Of a stretch of 64,000 nucleotides of DNA, positions 8,640 to 16,880 are shown piece by piece (the first letter of the stretch is position 1; each line of letters starts with the position of its first letter). The notes below the pieces were generated by a model. The model was not told where the DNA came from. It saw only the letters and a program-made list of their open reading frames with translations, and searched no databases. The translations under genes were made by a program, and so were the position numbers. The DNA is from Halomonas sp. SpR8 (GTDB lineage: Bacteria; Pseudomonadota; Gammaproteobacteria; Pseudomonadales; Halomonadaceae): positions 372,001 to 436,000 of the forward strand of contig NZ_JAUAMC010000002.1 in assembly GCF_031010195.1 (NCBI RefSeq). The letters are read 5' to 3'.

Positions 8640-9260
8640 TCATTCACGGCGAGCCAATAAAAGCCCAATACCAGCACTGCCAAGGAGCCCCGAGCAAATC
8701 CGGTTGAACACACGACGCATGGAAGGTCGAGAGAACCAATGCCGCAATGCTTTCCCAAAGAATGCATACCCAGCTATCGCTACCCATTCAAGCATCAAGA
8801 ACAGAACACCTAGAACCAGGAACTGAAATCCTACAGAACCAGTGGGGTCAACAAACTGAGGGAGAAAAGCTGTAAAAATCAAGATAGCCTTTGGGTTTCC
8901 GGCTGCCAGAAGAAACTCTTGCCGCCCCAATTGGAACAAGCTTCTTCCTCCGAGTGCTTCGTTACCACCGTCAGAAGGATCGGCAGTCCACAGTTGAAAT
9001 GCGATCCAAAGCAGATAAAGCCCTCCAACAATCTTTATGATGAAGAATAGCTTTTCTGATGTATACAACACGGTTGCAAGCCCTGTTGCTGTAAGAGTAA
9101 TCATCCCTACGAATGCAATAAGGCGACCGACCCCAGCATAACAGGCAGTTCTGACGCCATACCGCTTCGCATTGGCCATTGACAGCAGATTATTTGGCCC
9201 TGGTGCCATGTTCAAAGCAAAGCATGCTGGTATGAATAACAAAATAGTCATTAGTGACAC
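8640..9260 (-). CDS. LysE/RhtB-family amino-acid exporter (cassette gene)
   Basis: A 206-residue inner-membrane protein with about six hydrophobic segments and the family signature NMAPGPNNLLSMANAKRYG near residue 17, as in LysE/RhtB exporters of amino acids and homoserine lactones. The GTG at 9260 is favoured because AAGGAG lies 8 bases upstream; the internal ATG at 9251 is too distant. The stop is next to attC A, so it is the most distal cassette. The substrate cannot be told from sequence. Confidence 0.88.
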   Translation of the reverse strand: MSLMTILLFIPACFALNMAPGPNNLLSMANAKRYGVRTACYAGVGRLIAFVGMITLTATGLATVLYTSEKLFFIIKIVGGLYLLWIAFQLWTADPSDGGNEALGGRSLFQLGRQEFLLAAGNPKAILIFTAFLPQFVDPTGSVGFQFLVLGVLFLMLEWVAIAGYAFFGKALRHWFSRPSMRRVFNRICSGLLGSAGIGLLLARRE

Positions 9261-9281
9261 AACTGATTCTCCTTCTTGAAC

Positions 9282-9354
9282 TAACGCCCGCCATAAACGG
9301 CACGAGGAACGAGTGTCCGGCGACCGCAGGGAGCGAATTTAATGGCTTTGTTAT
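9282..9354 (-). repeat. attC site B
   Basis: A 73-base site that differs from A and E at only a few positions. On the minus strand it starts ATAACAAAGCC and ends GGCGGGCGTTAG. It lies between the HNH-like gene stop and the LysE-type leader. Confidence 0.88.
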
Positions 9355-9362
9355 GTGCTTTT

Positions 9363-10256
9363 TTAACCAAGCTCAATGTTAAATTCACGAAGAATCTCTA
9401 CTCTCGCTTTTGACAGGGCCTGATCATTAATTCTGTAATACTCGTCTGGGTTGGCCACCATCGTTGAGAGGCTCATATTAATAATTTGATTATCGCTTGA
9501 TATAAACTTTGGTGTTTTAGGTATACAGCTTCTAAGCGCCACTATCTCACCAAGTGCAAGTTTATGTGATGGAAACTCAATATCTCTTTCATCTTCTTGC
9601 CTTACCCAATTCCGTAACCGCTCCAGTACCTCCCCGTTTAGGTAGTTTTTTGTGAGGTAACCATCGCAAATACATAGAACAAGAGTCAAAGAACCTATCT
9701 TTAGCAAAATACTGCTTGGATCAACTAAAGTCACAAGGTCTGTATTAGCATTATTTGTTTTAAAAACATAAAGACTTGATGGCAATTGAAACCCATGACC
9801 ATGTTTATATGAAGCTCGAACGTACTCGAAATTTTTCCCCATTACAACGGATGAGCAAATTTCTCGCCAGCCCTCATCTTGAGTCGAAATCAAATCATAA
9901 TAGAACAGGCCATAATAAATTTTTGACATCCAAGTTGTAATCATTGCCGTTTTTGACTCGTCCGGCCCGTACATCATGGGAATACCAGCCTCTTCTGACT
10001 TTATCGCTTCATAGAGAGACTCAGGGTCATCGAGGAGTTTAAGAACTCTACTTTCATAATTGCTACCAAACTCACTATTACAGCTTGAGTGTGCCGGCAC
10101 CTTGACCCTACTATACTGAGTTTCCTTTTGCCCAGTAATCGTCTGCTCTTTAATTCCAAGCCTGCCAAGAAGGCTATTTGGAATAATATGCTCTAGCGTT
10201 TTCCTACCTTCAATTACCTCATCGCAAAAGAAGCATACCTTTCTTAAATCGCTCAT
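9363..10256 (-). CDS. HNH-endonuclease-like protein (cassette gene)
   Basis: A 297-residue protein. Its N-terminus has an HNH-like metal site: CxxC at Cys8/Cys11, then LEHIIPNSLLG with Glu22-His23, and HSSCNSEFG with Cys59-Asn60. This CxxC-EHIxP-C-N layout is that of HNH nucleases of the type found in restriction and phage-defence proteins. The remaining 230 residues, with several aromatic and beta-rich segments, are not recognised and may be a sensor or binding domain. The ATG at 10256 follows AGGGA. It is transcribed with the other cassettes toward lower coordinates. Nuclease activity and a defence role are inference. Confidence 0.7.
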   Translation of the reverse strand: MSDLRKVCFFCDEVIEGRKTLEHIIPNSLLGRLGIKEQTITGQKETQYSRVKVPAHSSCNSEFGSNYESRVLKLLDDPESLYEAIKSEEAGIPMMYGPDESKTAMITTWMSKIYYGLFYYDLISTQDEGWREICSSVVMGKNFEYVRASYKHGHGFQLPSSLYVFKTNNANTDLVTLVDPSSILLKIGSLTLVLCICDGYLTKNYLNGEVLERLRNWVRQEDERDIEFPSHKLALGEIVALRSCIPKTPKFISSDNQIINMSLSTMVANPDEYYRINDQALSKARVEILREFNIELG

Positions 10257-10288
10257 ATTTCATCTATCCCTAGAGCTTCATTAGCACA

Positions 10289-10367
10289 TAACGCCCGCAG
10301 CAACCGCGGCTTTGTAGTAGAGCCGCAGGCGGAACGAAAAAGCCGTCGGATTGCCTGCGATTGTTAG
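10289..10367 (-). repeat. attC site C
   Basis: A 79-base site of a different family. On the minus strand it starts CCTAACAATCGCAGGC and ends GCTGCGGGCGTTA, with complementary arms CCGACGGCTTTT and AAAGCCGCGG around a variable terminal structure. Confidence 0.88.
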
Positions 10368-10378
10368 GCTCGTTATCG

Positions 10379-11074
10379 CTATATACTTTGCGCAAGAGAG
10401 ACAATCGCATATAAAGCTATCACGTAAGTTATTAACTGTTCTACAATTGTAACGGCCCGCAGCCCGAATCCGGCTCGCAAGAGATGCTTGCGATAGAAAT
10501 CAATGGCTCTAAAAACATCTATAGCATCATGCTGCGAACTCTTTGTAATAGATGACCTGAAATCAAAGTATAGATCAACGAAAGAATCAATATTATTCCT
10601 CTTCATTACATCCTTGATTGCTTCAAACGGCTCAAGGAGTTCTTTTAAATCCCGATCAACATGAGCGATTCTTGCCATTCTTACTGAAAGGTCTATTCTT
10701 CGGGAGACTTCGTAAAATATACCGCTTAAAACGATAGTGGCCATAATGAAGATCAGAAACCGCATCGGAGTGCCGTCAGCAACCTCCAATCCAAAAAGAG
10801 TAAGTTTCGTATAATCGATGCCTACCCAAGAGGCGGACGAAACAAGGACTGATGTAGATAAGAATATTCGTTTTGAAGTTAAAGTTTTTTTAGTTTGCCA
10901 GTCATCAAAAACCTTAAACAGGTCTTCAATATCCAAGCCTGATTGATCCAGCTGTTCTATCGATTCTTCTATTATGGCCTCATCATCATGGGGCAAATCA
11001 ATTTCCCTGGGGGCCTCACCAAGCCCCTTCATTCTTGGCGTCGAAATATTTCCCATCACATCAGGAATGTCCAT
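10379..11074 (-). CDS. Hypothetical membrane protein (cassette gene)
   Basis: A 231-residue protein of unknown family. An acidic N-terminal segment (residues 1-60) precedes two hydrophobic helices around residues 72-90 and 103-120, then a charged cytoplasmic stretch with a likely amphipathic or coiled region (VDRDLKELLEPFEAIKDVMKR), and a final hydrophobic helix near the C-terminus. This two-plus-one arrangement resembles small membrane effectors, but no motif supports that. The stop lies 11 bases from attC C. Codon use and base composition are AT-rich, consistent with acquisition. Confidence 0.7.
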   Translation of the reverse strand: MDIPDVMGNISTPRMKGLGEAPREIDLPHDDEAIIEESIEQLDQSGLDIEDLFKVFDDWQTKKTLTSKRIFLSTSVLVSSASWVGIDYTKLTLFGLEVADGTPMRFLIFIMATIVLSGIFYEVSRRIDLSVRMARIAHVDRDLKELLEPFEAIKDVMKRNNIDSFVDLYFDFRSSITKSSQHDAIDVFRAIDFYRKHLLRAGFGLRAVTIVEQLITYVIALYAIVSLAQSI

Positions 11075-11099
11075 AGAATCAAATCTCTCCCTTAACGCC

Positions 11100-11172
11100 T
11101 AACGCCCCGCGCATGCACGCGGACTTGTGAGCGTTGCAGGGGCCACAGGCCCCGAATGACGCTGTTTGTGAA
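11100..11172 (-). repeat. attC site D (degenerate)
   Basis: On the minus strand the site starts ACAAACAGCG and ends GCGGGGCGTTAGG, with inner arms GGGGCCTGTGGCCCC. The left core is less canonical than in other sites. A doubled TAACGCC occurs at 11093 and 11100, so the exact border is uncertain. Confidence 0.7.
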
Positions 11173-11177
11173 CTGGT

Positions 11178-11372
11178 TTATTTACGCACATATTGATCAG
11201 GGATAGTTTCCCAAGTTGAACATTTTCGACGGACTGCGCGTTTAAATGCACGAAATAGCTCGTACTCATCCAAATCAGAATCAGGGTTGACCTCATCTAC
11301 TGCATCTCTCAAAGCCCGCCTCATTTCACTACTTAAATGGTCAATAACCTCTTCTATATCTACTTGCGCCAT
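11178..11372 (-). CDS. Small hypothetical acidic protein (cassette gene)
   Basis: A 64-residue protein, MAQVDIEEVIDHL... onwards, predicted mostly helical with alternating acidic and basic patches and no recognised domain. The ATG at 11372 was chosen because AGGAATTC precedes it; longer upstream reading frames would run through attC E. It fills a complete cassette between sites D and E. Such very small cassette proteins are often antitoxins, regulators or phage-defence accessories; nothing in the sequence selects among these. Confidence 0.6.
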   Translation of the reverse strand: MAQVDIEEVIDHLSSEMRRALRDAVDEVNPDSDLDEYELFRAFKRAVRRKCSTWETIPDQYVRK

Positions 11373-11417
11373 GATGAATTCCTTTTTTGAATCAGATAAA
11401 CATACTCGTAGACCAGT

Positions 11418-11490
11418 TAACGCCCGCCATAAACGGCGCGAGGAACGAGCGTCCGGCAACCGAAGGAAGCGAATTTAATGGCTTTGTTAG
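11418..11490 (-). repeat. attC site E
   Basis: A 73-base site nearly identical to A and B, starting GCTAACAAAGCC on the minus strand and ending GGCGGGCGTTA. Its left end overlaps the stop region of the upstream cassette gene by a few bases. Confidence 0.88.
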
Positions 11491-11795
11491 CCTTCTTTTT
11501 TCTTGCCAACTACGACAGCTCCGCGGGTAATGCTGAAACCTACGTCGCCAACGTAGTTCCCATTGGACTGATTGCAAACTTCGGACGTGCCCATGGAGAT
11601 CGGAACAACATTGACAACATCATATCCCTCAGAATCAAGCTGCTCATATGCATTTTGTAGATGTTGAGCATATTCGTCAAAGTCGACGTTTCGATGCGAA
11701 ACTTTCTTAACCTTTTCTTTGAAGATAAAGCCTTTTTCGACATCAAATTTGCCAAGGGATGCCCAGAACCAAGTAGTTTTAAATTTTCCCGACAT
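11487..11795 (-). CDS. Hypothetical protein (cassette gene)
   Basis: A 102-residue protein with an aromatic N-terminus (KFKTTWFWASLGKFD) and a helical middle (DEYAQHLQNAYEQLDSEGYDVVNVVPI). The pattern of helix followed by a strand ending in VVPI resembles small proteins that handle signalling lipids or metals, but I recognise no family. The ATG at 11795 follows AAGGATAACTAA, a good ribosome-binding site. It is bounded by attC E and attC F. The C-terminus GKKKEG is basic. Confidence 0.65.
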   Translation of the reverse strand: MSGKFKTTWFWASLGKFDVEKGFIFKEKVKKVSHRNVDFDEYAQHLQNAYEQLDSEGYDVVNVVPISMGTSEVCNQSNGNYVGDVGFSITRGAVVVGKKKEG

Positions 11796-11842
11796 TTAGT
11801 TATCCTTTTTGAATTTTCCTAAGATTGATTATAGTAGATGGC

Positions 11843-11909
11843 TAACGCCGCGCTCTGCGGCAAATTTGTAGCGCAGCGGAAAATTTGTCCGACAACAGCG
11901 ATTGGTTAT
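11843..11909 (-). repeat. attC site F
   Basis: A 67-base site. On the minus strand it starts CATAACCAATCGC and ends GCGCGGCGTTAGC, with arms CCGCTGCGC and complementary GCAGAGCG separated by a short AT-rich loop. Confidence 0.85.
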
Positions 11910-12490
11910 GTTTTTTGCTTCAAATACTGCTTGACCATATGACGCCGAACCCTAAACGGTATTTTTACATCTATTTCCTTTCCAGCAGTAGTCTTTAGTG
12001 AAATCTTCACGTCCGACATTCGGAACAACGCAACAGCTGGATTTTTAGCGAAAAGGAAGCTTTCTTTTTCTTCTATTGTTTCAAAAAAACTCTTAGCGTG
12101 AAATATATGTCCTGTTCTGCCTTCATGGAGCTCAAGGGGAAACGATGAGCACAAGTCGCCTAGGTTAGACTCTAGGTGGGGGAAAGAAAACCATCTCTTG
12201 TACTTAAAGACCAAGTGCCACCGTCTTAACTTCCACTCGTAATTTGTTATAGTGACTGGCCGTCGACCGACATTTGTGAATTCTAATATATAAACTGGGG
12301 TATCCAATACCATGGGGTCATCCCCAGGAACTAGGCCATAGTCAAAAGTTGCTTTAACTCGAATCAGGCTGTCGCGCCATGACAGCCATAATGCTAACGA
12401 AGAAACAAAAATTGTACCTATAGCAGCTATCCATGAGGCAAAACTATTTACACACTCCCATGTATTACATGCTTCCAGCTCAGAGAACAC
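11906..12490 (-). CDS. Hypothetical single-pass membrane protein (cassette gene)
   Basis: A 194-residue protein. A hydrophobic helix at about residues 18-40 (SWIAAIGTIFVSSLALWLSW) follows a short N-terminus. The rest is beta-rich, with VYILEFTNVGRRPVTITNYEW suggesting an immunoglobulin-like or arrestin-like sandwich facing one side of the membrane. No named family is recognised. The start is GTG at 12490 with a strong AAGGAGG 5 bases upstream. It sits between attC F and G. Confidence 0.68.
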   Translation of the reverse strand: MFSELEACNTWECVNSFASWIAAIGTIFVSSLALWLSWRDSLIRVKATFDYGLVPGDDPMVLDTPVYILEFTNVGRRPVTITNYEWKLRRWHLVFKYKRWFSFPHLESNLGDLCSSFPLELHEGRTGHIFHAKSFFETIEEKESFLFAKNPAVALFRMSDVKISLKTTAGKEIDVKIPFRVRRHMVKQYLKQKT

Positions 12491-12507
12491 CGAACCTCCT
12501 TAAAACA

Positions 12508-12575
12508 TAACGCTCGCATTTGCGGCTGGCTTGGAGCGCAGCGTAAAGCCAGTCCGACAACATGCGTTTGTTATA
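12508..12575 (-). repeat. attC site G
   Basis: A 68-base site. On the minus strand it begins ATAACAAACGCATG and ends AAATGCGAGCGTTATG, with a long inner stem in which CTGGCTTTACGC pairs with the GCCAGCC side. Confidence 0.85.
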
Positions 12576-12652
12576 TGATGTCTTGACCAACATGCCCATC
12601 TACCGTTTCCAAGACTGTAGTATTTTTTATCTAACCTCAAGACCACAAAACT

Positions 12653-15358
12653 CTAAAGCGAATATATCTTCTGCCGCTGTAAAAATGCTCTCTCCCCTCC
12701 TTCCAAGATTGAACAGCAATCTTTCTGAATGGACTCCCGGTCGATGGACCCTCGATTTACAATCGATGTTTTATCACTTGTGCTTCGAAGCGGGACAATC
12801 AATTCTGCATCGCCCAAAACTGCAATGTTTGCGTTATGCGTAACAATAATAACCTGTCGTGTTTCTTTGATTTTTTTTAGATTAGCGACAATTGTCTTAT
12901 ATACAAATTCACTATCTAGGTGATCTTCTGGCTGATCTATGAGAAGCGGGATGTTGTTTTTAGATTGAATAAGAATTGCCAGAAGAATTGATTGTTGTTG
13001 GCCTAGTGATAGTTTTGATATCGACTTAGATATGTTTGTTTTCTGCCCGTTAACCACTACCAATTTAGTTACCAGAATGTGCGGTCGATCTTCATAGGTA
13101 AGCGCTTGAAAATCCTCATATGAATTATTCTCTCCAACCTGATTAAAAATGCGCTCTATCTCTTCGTCAGAGAAGACACGTCGACCATCCTCATCCAAAA
13201 TGTTCTCAAAGTTCGTTTTTCGTCGGCGCCTGACGTCCGAAGCGAAGGCTATAGGTGACATTGCGGATGCTATAATCTCTGATCTTTTAACCTGGGATGT
13301 CCTCCATCCCATCGTTTGTTTTAGTAGCTCCTCGAACATGGGAGAGTAGTTTCCCTCGGAAAATGTTGCCGAAACATAAAGCCCATCAACTGAATTTTTT
13401 AAATTATTATTCACTTGGAGGCTAAAAGCATACCGTTCTTTATAAATATCTTTCTTAAGCTCGATCCGTTGCTTCAGGAGCTGTGTTCTTTCTCGATCCG
13501 CCTCTTTCAACTTAACCTGATCTGCTTGAAGCTTTCTAAGACGTTTATCATAATACTCTAAATCTTTAGCAATCTGATTAATTTTCCCAATATCGAATGG
13601 TATACCAGCTTTTTCTAGCTCAGCCTTTTTATTATCAATTTCTTTTTGAATTTCCGACTCTTTAGACTTCCATGAATCAAGCTGGGTTTTTAAGAGGGTT
13701 ATTTTTTCTTCTAAGGCCTCATTTAGCTCATCAGACTTACCTGAAACAATTTCTGAAAACTCATTGATTAGCTTCTTTACCTCAGCAATCTGGTCTTTTC
13801 CTACGATGATTTCATCATCAGAAAATTCGTTAAAGTAATCGAACAGTGTCGTATCTTTAAGGACTTCGCGATAGGTCTTGACTAGATTATTAAGTTGTTC
13901 TGCAAGATCTTTCCTTAGGCCTTTCTCTTTAACCAGTGCAACTTGGTGCTTAACAAGATCGCCGACTTTATCTTGCTCTAACCTTAATTTTTTCTCTTTT
14001 AGAGACCGAAGCTGCCTCTCGGTATTTTTTATTGCTGCGACCTCGGTTCGTAGCTTTCCTAACTCGCTCTGATTGTCGAGCAGAAGTTGGCGTACATTAT
14101 CGTCTTCCTTTTTTAAGTGCTCTATCTCCAGAAAACCGTCTAAAAAATTCAGTAAATTTTGCGGATCATTATCACTATTCTTTATGGTATCAGCTGTTTC
14201 GCTTTGCCCGTAACATTCTACAGGAACTCTTTGGAGCCCATCATCTCCGTCTGTATTGTTAAATGCATCGTCATTCTTGGATCGGCGGAATTCAACAGCC
14301 TTTCCTGTTTCATCTTCGTAAATCAAACTAATATCATCAGGCCAAACATCACTATCGATAACTTCGTTCGACGATTTGTTTCCTGAGGCTGCCCGTATAA
14401 TCTCCATTAATGTTGACTTGCCAGTGCCCCTTCCACCTATTATACAGCTTAGATTATCGCTGAAATCGACGACTTGACCGTCTAGGAGACCTCCACTTAT
14501 CTGTACTTTAATAAATTTTGCAACTTTCTCAGGGATTACGTCTTCAATTCGAACACGTGATTCATAGGACATCAAGGCAATACGAAGAGCGTGAAAACTC
14601 AGCTCATCAACTTTGAAGCGTGTCAGCTTCCTATTGCCTTCCGCATTTGTTCCAAGCTTACTTATTGAGTGCGCATCTGAGGACATTACTTTAGGTAGTA
14701 TCACGTCATCATGAAGCTCAAGACGTTTTCTCCGTTCTTTCACCAGAGCTAATCGGTTGCCATCAGAATCGTTATCCGTATATAGGTCATAACTATCCTT
14801 TTTGCTTATCTCTAGAGCAAGCAAAGAGGGATGACAAAATATATCATCCATTTGAGCATTAAATCTTACTACCGTCTTTTCAAAACCAGAATCCAGTTCA
14901 ATATGAGCAAGTATTCCAAACCCATTGAACTGCGACGCTAAATTCAAGCACTCGACTATCCCTTGAGAGCAGCGCTGTTTATCATCAGAAATAGTAAGCT
15001 TCCCGTGAAATAACCTTAACTCTTGAAAGCTCCTAAAATATACTAGAAGATGCCCTTGCGTCGTGCTGACTTCAATTCCGGGTACTACGAATATATCCTT
15101 CCCTTCGGCGTAATCAATTGCAGTTTTGCTGTTTAGAATCTCGTTGTGATCAGTAATGCTAATTATTTTTAGATTGGAGGCTATTGCAGTATCTACAATG
15201 TTTTGTGGTGTCATGTTATCGTCATTCACATCGAACGACCCGGTGTCTGAGCTGTAAGAGTGTATGTGAAGATCAGCTCGAACAAACCTTGCACCATTAT
15301 TACAGTTGTTATCCACAATTAGCTCCGGAGTAAATGGCAAAAACGATGCTGCCAGCAT
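12653..15358 (-). CDS. PHP phosphoesterase fused to an SMC/ABC-type ATPase (TrlF-like)
   Basis: A large protein of about 901 residues. The N-terminal PHP domain has all expected metal residues: HIH (His31, His33), DH (Asp70-His71), Glu96, His103, His152 and DAH (Asp228, His230). It is followed by an SMC-like ATPase with Walker A GGRGTGKST at 308-316, a long coiled-coil middle, ABC signature SLGQQQS, Walker B LLIDQPEDHLD and an H-loop THNAN. PHP domains hydrolyse phosphoesters of nucleotides or nucleic acids, and PHP-SMC fusions are found in mobile defence contexts. The frame stays open to 15451, but that would cross attC H, so the ATG at 15358 was chosen; its ribosome-binding site is weak. 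A nucleic-acid defence role is inference. Confidence 0.82.
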   Translation of the reverse strand: MLAASFLPFTPELIVDNNCNNGARFVRADLHIHSYSSDTGSFDVNDDNMTPQNIVDTAIASNLKIISITDHNEILNSKTAIDYAEGKDIFVVPGIEVSTTQGHLLVYFRSFQELRLFHGKLTISDDKQRCSQGIVECLNLASQFNGFGILAHIELDSGFEKTVVRFNAQMDDIFCHPSLLALEISKKDSYDLYTDNDSDGNRLALVKERRKRLELHDDVILPKVMSSDAHSISKLGTNAEGNRKLTRFKVDELSFHALRIALMSYESRVRIEDVIPEKVAKFIKVQISGGLLDGQVVDFSDNLSCIIGGRGTGKSTLMEIIRAASGNKSSNEVIDSDVWPDDISLIYEDETGKAVEFRRSKNDDAFNNTDGDDGLQRVPVECYGQSETADTIKNSDNDPQNLLNFLDGFLEIEHLKKEDDNVRQLLLDNQSELGKLRTEVAAIKNTERQLRSLKEKKLRLEQDKVGDLVKHQVALVKEKGLRKDLAEQLNNLVKTYREVLKDTTLFDYFNEFSDDEIIVGKDQIAEVKKLINEFSEIVSGKSDELNEALEEKITLLKTQLDSWKSKESEIQKEIDNKKAELEKAGIPFDIGKINQIAKDLEYYDKRLRKLQADQVKLKEADRERTQLLKQRIELKKDIYKERYAFSLQVNNNLKNSVDGLYVSATFSEGNYSPMFEELLKQTMGWRTSQVKRSEIIASAMSPIAFASDVRRRRKTNFENILDEDGRRVFSDEEIERIFNQVGENNSYEDFQALTYEDRPHILVTKLVVVNGQKTNISKSISKLSLGQQQSILLAILIQSKNNIPLLIDQPEDHLDSEFVYKTIVANLKKIKETRQVIIVTHNANIAVLGDAELIVPLRSTSDKTSIVNRGSIDRESIQKDCCSILEGGERAFLQRQKIYSL

Positions 15359-15416
15359 TAGTTCTTGGCCGTTGTAGTATTTAAATAAAACGCGCAAGCC
15401 AGCCCGTTGGCGGCAT

Positions 15417-15473
15417 ATAACAGTTAAGCATTTATTCGCCGTGCGGAGCATGGCGAATAAATGCCTGTTGGAC
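15417..15473 (-). repeat. attC-like site H (promoter-proximal end)
   Basis: A perfect 13-base inverted repeat (15428-15440 against 15452-15464, GCATTTATTCGCC and its complement) is flanked by AACAG at 15419-15423 and CTGTT at 15465-15469. On the minus strand the left core GTCCAAC fits the RYYYAAC consensus and the right core is GTTATAT. It is shorter and more symmetrical than the other sites, so confidence is lower. Confidence 0.6.
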
Positions 15474-15728
15474 TAAGGCGCGTCCATCCGGCGGCTATTT
15501 AATAGGGGATTGTATTGACTGGCATGCGGCCTGAGGCACTAAGCCGTGCATTGGCATGTCTGTGGAAACGCGCTCTAATGGTGAAATTCGCCATCATTTC
15601 AGTGCCCCCGAACCTAAGTTAACCCAATGTAGCGCGCCTGATGGCTAAAATCCATCACCGGGACGAGCTTAGCCGTGACCCGCTAGCGGGCCGGTTAGCC
15701 AAGTCGGTTGTTGTCGTATGGCGTTACA

Positions 15729-16880
15729 TCATGCTCGATAGCGTTGCTCCTTGTGATTAGGCGGTTGATCGTAGGTGAGGCGCTGGGGTGTGAGCGTCCC
15801 GATCATCCGCAATGTGGGTTGCTTGCAGTGTGGACAGGTGTAGGCCCGTTCCGGATCGCTGGCAGCCATATCGGCATCCGGCGCTTGCTCAACAACCGCT
15901 AACGCTCGACGGATCTGCACCAGACGTTGCCGACGGCAGCGATTGGCCAGAAAACCGTAGTGACGCACCCGCATCAGTCCTTTGGGCAGGACATGGAGCA
16001 GGAAGCGGCGCACGAACTCCTCACCATCAAGGATGAGTGACTTGTGTCGGTCATGGTCGCGATAGTCCTTGTAGCGTAGGGTCACCTGGTGATCATCTAC
16101 GGCGAGGATACGCGCGTTACTGATGGCGATCTGGCGCGTGTAGCGCGTCAGGTAGCGAACCACTGCGTGGGTGTGTTCAAGGCAGTCCTTGCTGTAAACC
16201 ACCCATTCAGTGGCCATCAGCGTGTTAAGTTGAGCATCGACATCACCGGGCCGGGTGACTCGGTGGAGATCGCCTGCATTGGCGGCCTTGCGCAAAGCGC
16301 TCACCATGTGACCGCGAAAGTGGCGTGACAAGGCCCGCACGGGGAACAAATAGTTACTACGCGCTTCACGCCAGTTGCCATCGTCACCCAAGGCACCGCC
16401 TGGAACCAAACAGTGCAGATGCACATGCTGGCTCAGGTTCTGGCCCCAGGTGTGAAGCACGGCGATCATCCCCATCTCGCCGTCAAGGCGCTTGGGATCT
16501 CGTCCAAACGTGCGCAGCGTTTGCCAGGCACTCTGGAACAGCAACCGGTGAATCACCTCCGGGTGAAGCTGAACCCAGCCATTAAGGCTGTGCGGCAGCG
16601 TGAACACGACGTGGTAATAGCGCACTGGCAGGATATTGGCTTGCTGACGCTCGGCCCATTGTTCCATGGCGCGGCTTTGGCACTGCGGACAGTGACGATC
16701 ACGACAGCCGAAGTAGCGTGGCTGCACGTGAGCGCAGTCGGAGCACTGCAAGATCATCCCGCCCATCGCCTCCGTTCGGCAGGCCAGCAGATGGGTACAC
16801 ACTCGTTGTCGGTGGCGATCAAGACCGGTTGGATCGAGGAAGCGGGTCAGCACCTGTTGCAAGGTAGCGGCCTTAGTCAT
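15729..16880 (-). CDS. IS91-family HUH transposase
   Basis: A 383-residue rolling-circle transposase. A zinc-binding region of clustered cysteines (CSDC...GCRDRHCPQCQ) spans about residues 46-68. The HUH motif is HVHLHCLVPGG (His154, His156), and the tyrosine-containing region RYLTRYTRQIAISN follows. The length is normal, so the protein appears intact. Its ATG overlaps the end of the recombinase gene by 8 bases, indicating coupled translation. IS91-family elements can carry neighbouring DNA by one-ended transposition, which matters because defence genes and cassettes lie on both sides. Confidence 0.93.
   Translation of the reverse strand: MTKAATLQQVLTRFLDPTGLDRHRQRVCTHLLACRTEAMGGMILQCSDCAHVQPRYFGCRDRHCPQCQSRAMEQWAERQQANILPVRYYHVVFTLPHSLNGWVQLHPEVIHRLLFQSAWQTLRTFGRDPKRLDGEMGMIAVLHTWGQNLSQHVHLHCLVPGGALGDDGNWREARSNYLFPVRALSRHFRGHMVSALRKAANAGDLHRVTRPGDVDAQLNTLMATEWVVYSKDCLEHTHAVVRYLTRYTRQIAISNARILAVDDHQVTLRYKDYRDHDRHKSLILDGEEFVRRFLLHVLPKGLMRVRHYGFLANRCRRQRLVQIRRALAVVEQAPDADMAASDPERAYTCPHCKQPTLRMIGTLTPQRLTYDQPPNHKEQRYRA

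Larger units (their letters stand above)
8566..15473 (-). mobile_element. Integron cassette cluster without an integrase (CALIN type)
   Basis: Seven cassette-sized units on the minus strand are each bounded by attC-like sites that, read on the minus strand, begin near TAACA and end with a GGCGTTA-type core. Gene 3' ends lie within a few bases of the next attC, and leaders are short, as expected of cassettes. The DNA is visibly more AT-rich than its surroundings. No IntI integrase or attI is seen; an IS91-family element occupies the promoter-proximal side. Eight attC candidates are listed separately. Confidence 0.85.
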
